This document shows positions 43,762 through 51,514 of a stretch of 64,000 bases of DNA, one piece after another (within the stretch, counting starts at the first letter, position 1; each line of letters opens with the position of its first letter). The notes below the pieces were generated by a model. That model did not search any database and was not told the origin of the DNA. It saw nothing but the letters and a program-made list of their open reading frames with translations. This DNA comes from an uncultured Dehalococcoidia bacterium (GTDB lineage Bacteria > Chloroflexota > Dehalococcoidia > Lucifugimonadales > CATOSD01). Position numbers and translations under genes: made by a program. The stretch covers positions 2,081,108 to 2,145,107 of the forward strand of contig CATOSD010000001.1 in assembly GCA_951812395.1 (NCBI GenBank), given 5' to 3'.

Positions 43762-44721
43762 TTGAGAAACTACATCATAAAAAGGCTCTTGCTCGCCGTA
43801 GTAACCGTGTACGCGGTGGTGACGCTGGTGTTCGTCCTCATGCGTATCGTGCCAGGCGACCCCGCGCTGATAGCGCTGGCGGAGCCCGGCAGGGGAGAGG
43901 CGATTCCGCAGGAACTGCTTGAAGAGAAGCGGGAAGAACTCGGGCTCAACAGGCCTCTCTATGTGCAGTACCTCACCTGGCTCTGGAGCTCGTTCAGATT
44001 CGACTTCGGCGAGTCATCCTGGGGCGGTGGCGACGTAGTCGAAGAATACGTTCAGCGCCTGCCTATTTCCGTCAACATGGTCATTCTGGCCAGCATCCTG
44101 ACCATCGTCATCGGTGTGCCCCTGGGCATACTGTCCGCAGTGAAGCAGGACACGCCGATCGACTACATTGCCCGCATAATCTCGATCTCAGGCCTTTCCA
44201 TGCCCAGCTTCTGGGTCGCGGGCCTCATGATCATCGTAATGCTGCGCGTGTTTCACTGGCTGCCGCCGCTGGACTTCATACCGTTCTGGGAAGACCCGTG
44301 GCGCGCGTTCTTGCAGGGCATATTTCCCGCTTTCGCCGTCGCGTTCGCGTTCATAGGCTCCACTTCGCGCATGGCTCGTTCCTCGCTGCTAGAGGTAATG
44401 CGCGAGGACTACATACAGATGGCGAGGGCCAAAGGGCTGGTCGAGCGCGTAGTGATCCGGCGCCACGCCCTGAGAAACGCGATGCTGCCTGTGATAACCA
44501 TTCTGGGCCTGCAGTTCGGCTTTGCGCTGGGCGGACTGGTGGTGGTGGAAGCCGCGTTCAATCTGCCCGGCGCCGGCCGTTTCCTGCTCGACGCGACCAT
44601 TCGACGCGATTACAACGTCGTGCAGGCCAGCCTGTTCGCCATCGCCATATTCGTTACGGCCGCGAACCTGGCGGTAGACATTCTCTACGCCTGGCTCAAT
44701 CCCCGCATTCGATACCAGTGA
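43762..44721 (+). CDS. ABC transporter permease, DppB/OppB type
   Basis: 319-aa inner-membrane permease with about six helices. N-terminal MRNYIIKRLLLAVVTVYAVVTLVFVLMRIVPGDP is the DppB signature start; the EAA-type loop that contacts the ATPase is in EDYIQMARAKGLVERVVIRRHALRNAMLPV. TTG start. It follows the binding protein after 66 nt. Confidence 0.93.
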   Translation: MRNYIIKRLLLAVVTVYAVVTLVFVLMRIVPGDPALIALAEPGRGEAIPQELLEEKREELGLNRPLYVQYLTWLWSSFRFDFGESSWGGGDVVEEYVQRLPISVNMVILASILTIVIGVPLGILSAVKQDTPIDYIARIISISGLSMPSFWVAGLMIIVMLRVFHWLPPLDFIPFWEDPWRAFLQGIFPAFAVAFAFIGSTSRMARSSLLEVMREDYIQMARAKGLVERVVIRRHALRNAMLPVITILGLQFGFALGGLVVVEAAFNLPGAGRFLLDATIRRDYNVVQASLFAIAIFVTAANLAVDILYAWLNPRIRYQ

Positions 44722-44730
44722 CGCAGGAGT

Positions 44731-45630
44731 GTGGCTGATTTGAGTACCGCCGACGCCAGTCGACAGCCGCTGGAAGAAGCCCGACTCACTTTGGCGCTCA
44801 GGGCCACCGGGCGCTTTGCGAAGCAGAAGCCGCTTGGGTTCGCCGGTGCGCTCATTCTGATTCTCATAACGCTGTTGGCGGTGTTCGCGCCGTGGATAGC
44901 GCCGCTAGATCCCAACTCGCTGACAATCGACATCCTGCAGGGGCCGTCGGCGCTGCACTGGTTCGGCACCGACACTACGGGCAGGGACGTGTTCAGCCGC
45001 GTAGTGTGGGGCGGGCGCGTGTCGCTGTTGGTGGGGGTAACCGCTACGCTTCTGGGCACCGGCATAGGAGCGCTTATCGCGGTGGTCACCGCCTACTTGG
45101 GCGGCAAGGTGGACATTGTAGCTCAGCGCTTCATGGATATAATCTGGGCCTTCCCCTCCCTGATAGTCGCGATGGTGCTGATGTTCGTGATCGGCACCAG
45201 CACCAGCAACGTCATCTTCGCCATCAGCATTGTGGTGATACCATCGGCGGCGCGCGTCGTGCGCTCGCAGGTGCTGGCGGTCAAGGAGACCGACTACACG
45301 ACGGCCGCGCGGGCAATCGGGGCCAGCGACATGCGCATCATGTGGCACCACATTACCCGCAACTGCCTGGCGCCTTACATCATCGTGGCCAGCATCACGC
45401 TCGGCGGGGCCATCACCACCGAAGCCTCCCTCAGCTTCCTGGGCATGGGCATCCCGCCGCCCACGCCTTCTTGGGGACGCGATCTCTTCGGTGCGGCGCG
45501 GCAGTACGCGGAGCTTGCGCCGTGGATGGCCATCGCGCCCGGCGTGGCTCTCAGCCTGGCCGTGTACGGATTCAATCTGCTCGGGGACGCCGTAAGAGAC
45601 GTTTTTGACCCCCGTTTACGCGGCGCTTAG
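44731..45630 (+). CDS. ABC transporter permease, DppC/OppC type
   Basis: 299-aa permease. The OppC-N segment (FAKQKPLGFAGALILILITLLAVFAPWIAPLDP) and the loop DYTTAARAIGASDMRIMWHHITRN are typical. GTG 44731 or an in-frame TTG 44740; AGGAG lies 10 nt before the TTG, favouring it slightly. No ATPase gene (DppD/DppF) follows, so the importer needs an ATPase encoded elsewhere. Confidence 0.92.
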   Translation: MADLSTADASRQPLEEARLTLALRATGRFAKQKPLGFAGALILILITLLAVFAPWIAPLDPNSLTIDILQGPSALHWFGTDTTGRDVFSRVVWGGRVSLLVGVTATLLGTGIGALIAVVTAYLGGKVDIVAQRFMDIIWAFPSLIVAMVLMFVIGTSTSNVIFAISIVVIPSAARVVRSQVLAVKETDYTTAARAIGASDMRIMWHHITRNCLAPYIIVASITLGGAITTEASLSFLGMGIPPPTPSWGRDLFGAARQYAELAPWMAIAPGVALSLAVYGFNLLGDAVRDVFDPRLRGA

Positions 45631-45681
45631 CGGGCCGCGCGCTTTCACAACGGCTTCATTACCATCCTATCGTTCCCCTTA

Positions 45682-45733
45682 ACGGGTCTGCCTGCCGCCA
45701 GGCACCCGATGGATTCCGGCTCGAGGCCCGGAA
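45682..45733. repeat. Two intergenic hairpins after the ABC operon
   Basis: First, 45682-45709, a strong stem of the form CGGGT-TGCCTG-loop-CAGGCA-CCCG that could end the operon transcript. Second, 45714-45733, the palindrome TTCCGGCTCGAGGCCCGGAA flanked by GGA and TGGCGA, a common bacterial extragenic palindrome type. No gene is supported in 45631-45785. Confidence 0.6.
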
Positions 45734-45785
45734 TGGCGATTGCGTGTAAGAAGGGCGACAGCGGACGGCGTCGTGCTACCCCAAT

Positions 45786-45814
45786 TTGACACCATATAGC
45801 GCCGTTTGTAGAAT
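45786..45814 (+). promoter_or_regulatory. Sigma-70 promoter for the second LLM oxidoreductase
   Basis: Perfect TTGACA at 45786-45791, 17-nt spacer, TAGAAT at 45809-45814. The leader to ATG 45916 is about 100 nt. Confidence 0.75.
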
Positions 45815-45915
45815 ATGCGCAATTCTGGCCGGGCGCTTCCGGGCGCCGGTCGACCGGGCGTCCGATTCGCGGGCGGCGGACGCAGACAGGCACAGGCGGG
45901 AAGGAGAAATCCGGC

Positions 45916-47190
45916 ATGTTCATAGGCCACTTCACGGAGAGACCGTACCAGGACCCGAAGTCGGGCTACTTCGGGGCGACGGGCCTGCCGATCAAGGACC
46001 TAGACCTCAGCAACGACATCTACGACCCGGAGCTCGGAGCTGACCTCTACAACCGCTACATCGATGAGCGGCTGTACGCCGAGAAGATGGGCTTCGACGG
46101 CCTCATGCTCAACGAGCACCACAGCACGCCGTTCTGCATGGGCGGCACCATGAACATCGAGGCGGGCATTCTCGCCCGGGTGACCGAGCGCGCCAAGATA
46201 GTGCTGCTCGGAAACATACTGCCCATCTGGGACGACCCACTGTGGCTGGTGGAGCAGCTTTCGATAATCGACATGATTTCGAAGGGTCGACTGGTGTCGG
46301 GCTGGGTGCGCGGCACCGGACGCGAGAGCGTGGCGCACAACGCCCCGCCTCCCTACAACTGGGAGCGCTTCCAGGAGGCTCACGACTTCATCGTCAAGGC
46401 CTGGACCGAGCCCGGCCCGTTCCGCTGGGAGGGCAAGCACTACCACTACCGCTACGTGAACCCGTGGGCGAAGCCCTACCAGAAGCCGCATCCGCCGATC
46501 TGGCTGCCCGGAGTGGTGAGCCGCGACTCGCTTCGGTGGGCCGCCAAGAACCGCATCCCCTACATCATGCTGGCGACCAAGCTCGAGCCGACGCGTCAGG
46601 CTTTCCAACTCTACCACGACTCGGCCGAAGAGTTCGGCTACGAGTCCGGTCCGCAGAACATAGGCTACCTGTGGAAGGTACACGTGGACGAGACCGAGGA
46701 GCTGGCCGAAGAGGTGGGGCGCAAGTACGTGCAGGGTCCCAGTAACCCGTTCCTCGCCGGCAACGAGGGGACGGCCAATCGCGCGCTGTTGACACTGCCG
46801 GGCCTGACCTCGCGCACGCGCGTTCTGCCGACGCGGGACGCTGCGACGGTGAACCGCGGCGGGCAACTCGCGCGCGCCTACGAGGACCAGATCAACGACT
46901 ACACCATCATCACCGGTACGCCCAAAACGGTGCTGCCCAAGATCCGCCACGTGCTCGAGTACCTGCGCCCAGGCAGCGTCTTCTTCTGGGACGGCGACGG
47001 CGCGATGACCCACGAGGACCAGATGCGCAGCCTGAGGCTGATGGGCGAAGAGGTGATCCCCGCGGTGAGGGAGATGGGCAAGGAGCTGGAGCTGTTCAGC
47101 CCGTTCGAGGTCGACCCGGCCACGAACAAGGCCATCGTCAACGGCGCCGGAGCCCCCGGGGCTGTAGAGGCCGCCGCGGCCAGCGACTAG
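45916..47190 (+). CDS. LLM-class flavin-dependent oxidoreductase
   Basis: 424-aa luciferase-like monooxygenase or dehydrogenase. GFDGLMLNEHHSTPF near residue 58, IVLLGNILPIWDDPLWLVEQLSIIDMIS and GWVRGTGRESVAHNAPP are family markers. AAGGAG before the ATG. It is clearly different from the 17817 protein, so not a recent duplicate. It precedes a 72-aa gene and the halogenase-like gene on the same strand. Confidence 0.9.
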   Translation: MFIGHFTERPYQDPKSGYFGATGLPIKDLDLSNDIYDPELGADLYNRYIDERLYAEKMGFDGLMLNEHHSTPFCMGGTMNIEAGILARVTERAKIVLLGNILPIWDDPLWLVEQLSIIDMISKGRLVSGWVRGTGRESVAHNAPPPYNWERFQEAHDFIVKAWTEPGPFRWEGKHYHYRYVNPWAKPYQKPHPPIWLPGVVSRDSLRWAAKNRIPYIMLATKLEPTRQAFQLYHDSAEEFGYESGPQNIGYLWKVHVDETEELAEEVGRKYVQGPSNPFLAGNEGTANRALLTLPGLTSRTRVLPTRDAATVNRGGQLARAYEDQINDYTIITGTPKTVLPKIRHVLEYLRPGSVFFWDGDGAMTHEDQMRSLRLMGEEVIPAVREMGKELELFSPFEVDPATNKAIVNGAGAPGAVEAAAASD

Positions 47191-47208
47191 CACAGGCGCA
47201 GAGCGGAC

Positions 47209-47427
47209 ATGGCTGGAAAGTCCATGACGGAAATCTCTGAAACACAGAGGGCCGTCCTGTCCCTTCCCGATTCCGACTACGCCAAGCTGCGAGAGTGGCT
47301 GGCAGAAATGGAATGGGAGAGGTGGGGTCGGGAGATCGAGGCGGATTCCAAGGCCGGGAGGCTGGACTTCCTGGCCACCGAGGCGGACGAAGCCAAGAAG
47401 AACGGTACGCTCGTCAGCTTTGGCTAG
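47209..47427 (+). CDS. Small antitoxin-like protein
   Basis: 72 aa, mostly helical; the pattern LPDSDYAKLREWLAEMEWERW followed by a GRLDFLATEADEAKKNG tail resembles antitoxins of RelB/ParE-partner type, which end in short toxin-wrapping peptides. No toxin gene adjoins it: the next gene, overlapping by 8 nt, is the halogenase-like enzyme. It could also be an orphan small regulator. No strong ribosome-binding site. Confidence 0.6.
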   Translation: MAGKSMTEISETQRAVLSLPDSDYAKLREWLAEMEWERWGREIEADSKAGRLDFLATEADEAKKNGTLVSFG

Positions 47428-49063
47428 CGGGCCTTCCAGCGCCCTCACCGCGGACGTCGTAGTCATCGGCGGCGGGCCCGGCGGCGCCACCGCCGCCACC
47501 ATGCTCGCGCGCAAGGGCTTTCGCGTGCTGCTGCTCGAGCGCGAGCGATTCCCCCGTGCCCACGTCGGCGAATCGCTGCTCCCCGCCAGCATCCCCGTCC
47601 TTGAAGAGCTTGGCGCCTACGAGCGCGTACGCAACGCCGGCTTCCTCCCCAAGTACGGGGCCACCATGGTTTGGGGCAGGGACAAGGCCCCTTGGTCGTG
47701 GTACTTCCGCGAGACCAGCCGCACTTATCCCCACTCCTACCAAGTCTCGCGCCCCCTGTTCGACAGCATCCTGCTCGACAACGCGCGTGCCCGCGGCGTC
47801 GACGTGCGGGAGGAGCACGCCGTCACCGGCGTCCTGGAGCGTGACGGCGCCGTGGAGGGCGTTCGCGTCCGCACCCCAGATGGCGAGGTTACAGACGTTA
47901 GCGCCCGTTTCGTCGTCGACGCAAGCGGTCAGTCGGCGCTGCTCGGACGCCGATTCGGGCTGCGGCGATGGGACGACTTTTTCAGAAACCTCGCCGTCTA
48001 CGCCTACTACCGCGATGCGCGCACGCTCCCCCCGCCGGACGATACCAACATATTCATCGAGTCTTACCCCGGCGGCTGGCTGTGGACCATTCCGCTCCAC
48101 ACGGGCGAGGCCAGCGTCGGCGCGGTCGTGGACGCCGCCGCGGGCCGCGATGCGCTCCGTGAACAAGACCCAGGCCGCTTCCTGGCCGACCAGATAGCCC
48201 AGGCCCCGCACACCTCCGCCATGCTGCGCGACGCCACCCTGACCGGCGGCCCATTTGTCGCCCGCGACTGGTCCTACGTTTCCGAGCGTACCGTCGGCGA
48301 CGGGTTCGTGATGGTGGGCGACGCCGCCTGCTTCGTCGACCCTCTGTTCTCCTCCGGCGTCCATCTCGCAATGATGTCGGGCGTGCTCGCAGCCGCCTAC
48401 GTCACAACCGCCCTCAAGAACCCCGAGATGCGTGAGGCCGCGGCGCGGGTCTACCAGGAGCTTTACCGCAACGAGTACGACCACTTCCGCGAGCTCGCCA
48501 GGCTCTTCTACACCAGCAACCGCACCGAGGAGTCTTACTTCTGGCAGGCCCGCCGCCTGCTGGACGCCAACGACGCCCTCGCACCGCGCCAGGCGTTCGT
48601 CCGTGCGCTCGCCGGGCAGTCCCCCCGCGGCTACGAGCGCGTGGCCCTCGAACGCGGCGAGCCGCCCGCCGACGTGGTGGAGGGCGTCCGCGCCGTCGAG
48701 CGCGCCCGCGCCGAACGCACCGCCCGCCTCCCGCTCGACGCCCTGTCCCAGGACGCGCTGCTCGCCGCCGTGCCCCAACTCGCGCCGGGCGCCGTCCTCG
48801 AGCGCAAGCCCGTTGTCGCCGAGGGCGAGTTTGTCTGGGGCCACGTGCTCACGACGCCCGACCGACCCGAGGGCTTGCCCTGCAGCGCCCTCGTCGGCGC
48901 CCTCGTATCACGCATCGACGGCCGGGCCACCGTCGTCGACATCCTGGCGGCGGTGTGCGACGCGTACCCGGAGGGTCGGCGGGCCGAAGTGACCGGCGCG
49001 GCGTTCAACGCGCTGCGGATACTGTACGTGGACGGGGCGGTGGCGGAGCTGCGGGGGCTCTAA
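47420..49063 (+). CDS. Flavin-dependent halogenase-like FAD monooxygenase
   Basis: 547-aa FAD enzyme. The FAD motif is GGGPGGAT (17-24), then HVGESLLPAS (48-57) and FLPKYGATMVWG, where K78 is at the place of the halide-transfer lysine. WLWTIP (220-225) fits the halogenase WxWxIP motif, and FVDPLFSSGVHLAMMS (305-320) is typical of the non-tryptophan FAD halogenases (CmlS/PltA type). The last 120 residues form an extra domain with a PqqD-like feel. It could be a plain FAD hydroxylase; halogenation is a prediction. TTG start inside the preceding gene. Confidence 0.78.
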   Translation: MASGPSSALTADVVVIGGGPGGATAATMLARKGFRVLLLERERFPRAHVGESLLPASIPVLEELGAYERVRNAGFLPKYGATMVWGRDKAPWSWYFRETSRTYPHSYQVSRPLFDSILLDNARARGVDVREEHAVTGVLERDGAVEGVRVRTPDGEVTDVSARFVVDASGQSALLGRRFGLRRWDDFFRNLAVYAYYRDARTLPPPDDTNIFIESYPGGWLWTIPLHTGEASVGAVVDAAAGRDALREQDPGRFLADQIAQAPHTSAMLRDATLTGGPFVARDWSYVSERTVGDGFVMVGDAACFVDPLFSSGVHLAMMSGVLAAAYVTTALKNPEMREAAARVYQELYRNEYDHFRELARLFYTSNRTEESYFWQARRLLDANDALAPRQAFVRALAGQSPRGYERVALERGEPPADVVEGVRAVERARAERTARLPLDALSQDALLAAVPQLAPGAVLERKPVVAEGEFVWGHVLTTPDRPEGLPCSALVGALVSRIDGRATVVDILAAVCDAYPEGRRAEVTGAAFNALRILYVDGAVAELRGL

Positions 49064-49123
49064 CTCTACACCGAGGAACATCCGCCAAGCTTGCCAGAAG
49101 CTCAGCGTGACCGGCCCAGCCGC

Positions 49124-49168
49124 CATCCCCTCTCCCCCGCGCGGGAGGCGGTTAGGGTGAGGGGGCTA
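49124..49168. repeat. Intergenic palindromic element
   Basis: CCCTCTCCCCCGCGCGGGAG followed by GGTTAGGGTGAGGGG, the common CCCTCTCCC/GGGTGAGGG type of extragenic repeat. A weak relative is at 36832-36850. Confidence 0.6.
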
Positions 49169-49209
49169 CATCGCCGGAACTCCCCTTAGCCCGCCGCAGA
49201 GTGCGGACC

Positions 49210-49344
49210 CTACCTCTTCGGAGGGTTGTTCCCTCGCCCGCCACCGGACGGCTTCCCTGAGGTGCTTGGCCCATTAGGGGGTCTGGACGACCCGCCCTTA
49301 CCGCCGCCACCCTTGCCGCCTCTCAATTCAATCGCCTTGATCAT
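49210..49344 (-). CDS. Gly/Lys-rich small protein (44 aa)
   Basis: ATG 49344 opens a 44-residue frame starting MIKAIELRGGKGGGGKGG and ending NNPPKR, rich in Gly, Ser, Pro and Lys. AAAGGAGAG lies 6 nt upstream, one of the strongest ribosome-binding sites around, which is the main support. No Trp, Tyr, Cys or His. It lies between the halogenase-like gene and the HD gene, divergent from the latter. Function unknown; secreted or RNA-binding possibilities are open. Confidence 0.45.
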   Translation of the reverse strand: MIKAIELRGGKGGGGKGGSSRPPNGPSTSGKPSGGGRGNNPPKR

Positions 49345-49577
49345 GCTGGACTCTCCTTTCTTTATCTGGCGCTTTCCAGACGTCCTGGTGCACGCCCTAC
49401 TCGAATTCCCTTGGCATGTCCGCCTCCCAATTGCGGATGTCTCCAGTCACTCACTGGGCGAGCAAGTATACCCAAGCCTGAATTGCCTTGTCTAACGTAT
49501 GGCAACAGAATCGTGAGCATGGTGCACTCGTGCTACTTCACCACCCCCACGTCGCAGCCACCGGACCTCACTTCCAT

Positions 49578-49606
49578 TTGCCCTGTCGGAACGCATGTGC
49601 TATGCT
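49578..49606 (+). promoter_or_regulatory. Predicted promoter for the HD/YwgA pair
   Basis: TTGCCC at 49578-49583, 17-nt spacer and TATGCT at 49601-49606 preceded by TGTGC. The start point would fall near 49613, 25 nt before ATG 49638. Confidence 0.45.
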
Positions 49607-49637
49607 TGCACAGCAACTGAGTTTCCTCGATGAAACC

Positions 49638-50942
49638 ATGACCACCAAACAGTTTCACGAAATACGAGATCCCATCCACGACTTTGTCAGGCTGGACAGC
49701 GACGAAAGACGCGTCCTCGATTCTGGACCGGTTCAGCGGCTGAGGCACATCCACCAGCTGGCGATGTCATACCTCGTGTACCCAGGAGCAACCCACAAGC
49801 GCTTCGAGCACAGCCTGGGCGTCATGGAGTTGGCGGGAAGAGTCTTCGATGTTGTTACGGCAAACCACAACGTGCATCCCACTGTCCAGGAAGTGGTACC
49901 CGAGTTGGCCAGAAGAGATCTCTTGGACTACTGGCGAAAGGTATTGAGGATGGCCGCCCTCTGCCACGACATAGGCCATTTGCCATTCTCCCATGCGGCA
50001 GAGAAGCAACTGTTGCCTGAGGGGTGGGACCACGAGACGATAACCGCCGAGTTGGTTCAGAGCGATGAACTACTCGAAATTTGGCAGTCCATGACGCCGC
50101 CAATGAACCCTCAGCATGTGGCAAAGATCTCCGTGGGCCCAGGCAAAATGAGAGATGTCGAGTTCACAAACTGGGAAGCATTACTGTCAGAAATCATCAG
50201 TGGTGATGCGTTCGGAGTGGATAGGATGGACTATCTGCTCCGAGACTCGCATCATGCCGGGGTCGCGTACGGTAAGTTTGATCAGCATCGGCTGGTCGAC
50301 ACAATCCGAATACTGCCAAACGTAATTCAGAATTCTAATGAACCTACATTAGGCGTCGAAGTTGGCGGAATCCATTCCTCCGAAGCCTTGCTGCTCGCCC
50401 GGTATTTCATGTTCGTACAGGTCTATCATCACCGCGTGAGAGTGGCCTACGACTTCCATCTGAAGCAGTTTCTCCAAACTTGGCTGCCGGAGGGTCACTT
50501 TTCGACGGACTTATCCTCACACCAGGAACTCACTGACAACGAGGTGCTTGCAGCACTGTTGGCTGACTCCAGAGACGTCTCATCTCCTCGCTATGAAATC
50601 GCAGACAGGATTGTGAATCGGAAGCACTTCCGACAGCTATATGTTCCAGCTCGTGTGGACAAAGAGGTACACGAAGAACCGTTGGAAGCCGTGTTTGAGG
50701 CTGTTAAGAACAGATTTGGTGAAGAGATGGTCAAAAAGGGCGAATACACGCAGTCTTCGCCGGATTTGAGATTCCCGATTCACGACACGCGAGGAGACGT
50801 TACATCTTCAAACGACATTTCGGTTGTTCTCCCCAACATCCCCATAGTGGATGTTGGCTTCATCCTTGTCGCACCGGAGATTATCGACACCGCGTCAAAG
50901 TGGCTTGATAACACCAAAGGGTCTATCCTGTCAGGGAACTGA
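49638..50942 (+). CDS. HD-superfamily phosphohydrolase, YwfO-like
   Basis: 434-aa HD protein related to SAMHD1-type dNTP triphosphohydrolases and Bacillus YwfO. FHEIRDPIHDFVRL opens it; metal ligands are in KRFEHSLGVME, ALCHDIGHLPFSHAAE and GVDRMDYLLRDS. ATG 49638 fits the promoter and the family start; a frame reaching back to 49488 adds a random-looking leader. Base composition is AT-richer than in neighbours. The next gene, 10 nt on, is YwgA-like. Confidence 0.87.
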   Translation: MTTKQFHEIRDPIHDFVRLDSDERRVLDSGPVQRLRHIHQLAMSYLVYPGATHKRFEHSLGVMELAGRVFDVVTANHNVHPTVQEVVPELARRDLLDYWRKVLRMAALCHDIGHLPFSHAAEKQLLPEGWDHETITAELVQSDELLEIWQSMTPPMNPQHVAKISVGPGKMRDVEFTNWEALLSEIISGDAFGVDRMDYLLRDSHHAGVAYGKFDQHRLVDTIRILPNVIQNSNEPTLGVEVGGIHSSEALLLARYFMFVQVYHHRVRVAYDFHLKQFLQTWLPEGHFSTDLSSHQELTDNEVLAALLADSRDVSSPRYEIADRIVNRKHFRQLYVPARVDKEVHEEPLEAVFEAVKNRFGEEMVKKGEYTQSSPDLRFPIHDTRGDVTSSNDISVVLPNIPIVDVGFILVAPEIIDTASKWLDNTKGSILSGN

Positions 50943-50952
50943 GGAGGAAACC

Positions 50953-51498
50953 ATGGAACACATGAAGGAAAGAGAGCGCAGGGCCTTGGTTTGCCTACTC
51001 GTCAAGGAGATGGGGCAGACTGACAGTTGGGCCGCCGAGACGCACATTCAGAAATGTGTCTACTTCCTTCAAGAAATGCTGAAGGCCCCTGTGGGATACG
51101 GCTACATATTCTACAAGCACGGTCCCTACAGCTTCGACCTTCGGAGCGAGTTGGCCGTGATGCGAGCTCGCTACCAGTTGGACCTGAAGCCTAGATACCC
51201 GTATGGCCCGTCGTTCATTCTGGGTTTCCGAGGAGAAATGAACCTCGGCCTCGTGACAGAATACGAAGATACCGTCAGATTCGTCGCCACGAATCTGTCT
51301 GTGAAGACTGCTGGATCTCTCGAGCGGCTCTCCACTGCCCTCTACGTGACGCGTAAGAATTCGGAACTGACGGACGAAGAGGCGGCGCGACGAATCAACC
51401 AACTGAAACCTCACGTCAAGATCCCACAAGCGGCCGACGCTATCTATGAGCTACACAATCTGGAAGAGGCCGCCCGCGAGGTTCTCACCGCCCAGTGA
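50953..51498 (+). CDS. YwgA-like protein
   Basis: 181-aa protein with HIQKCVYFLQEMLKAPVGYGYIFYKHGPYSFDL, the segment typical of the YwgA family and reminiscent of the Panacea (DUF4065) antitoxin fold. In Bacillus ywgA stands directly after the HD gene ywfO; the same order is seen here. GGAGGAAACC precedes ATG 50953. The longer frame to 50851 runs inside the HD gene and is rejected. Function unknown. Confidence 0.75.
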   Translation: MEHMKERERRALVCLLVKEMGQTDSWAAETHIQKCVYFLQEMLKAPVGYGYIFYKHGPYSFDLRSELAVMRARYQLDLKPRYPYGPSFILGFRGEMNLGLVTEYEDTVRFVATNLSVKTAGSLERLSTALYVTRKNSELTDEEAARRINQLKPHVKIPQAADAIYELHNLEEAAREVLTAQ

Positions 51499-51514
51499 CG
51501 CCCCCAGCGCCCCG

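Noticed and set aside
46000-48844. Long minus-strand frames opposite the LLM and halogenase genes
   Set aside because: Shadows; both plus-strand proteins carry conserved motifs.
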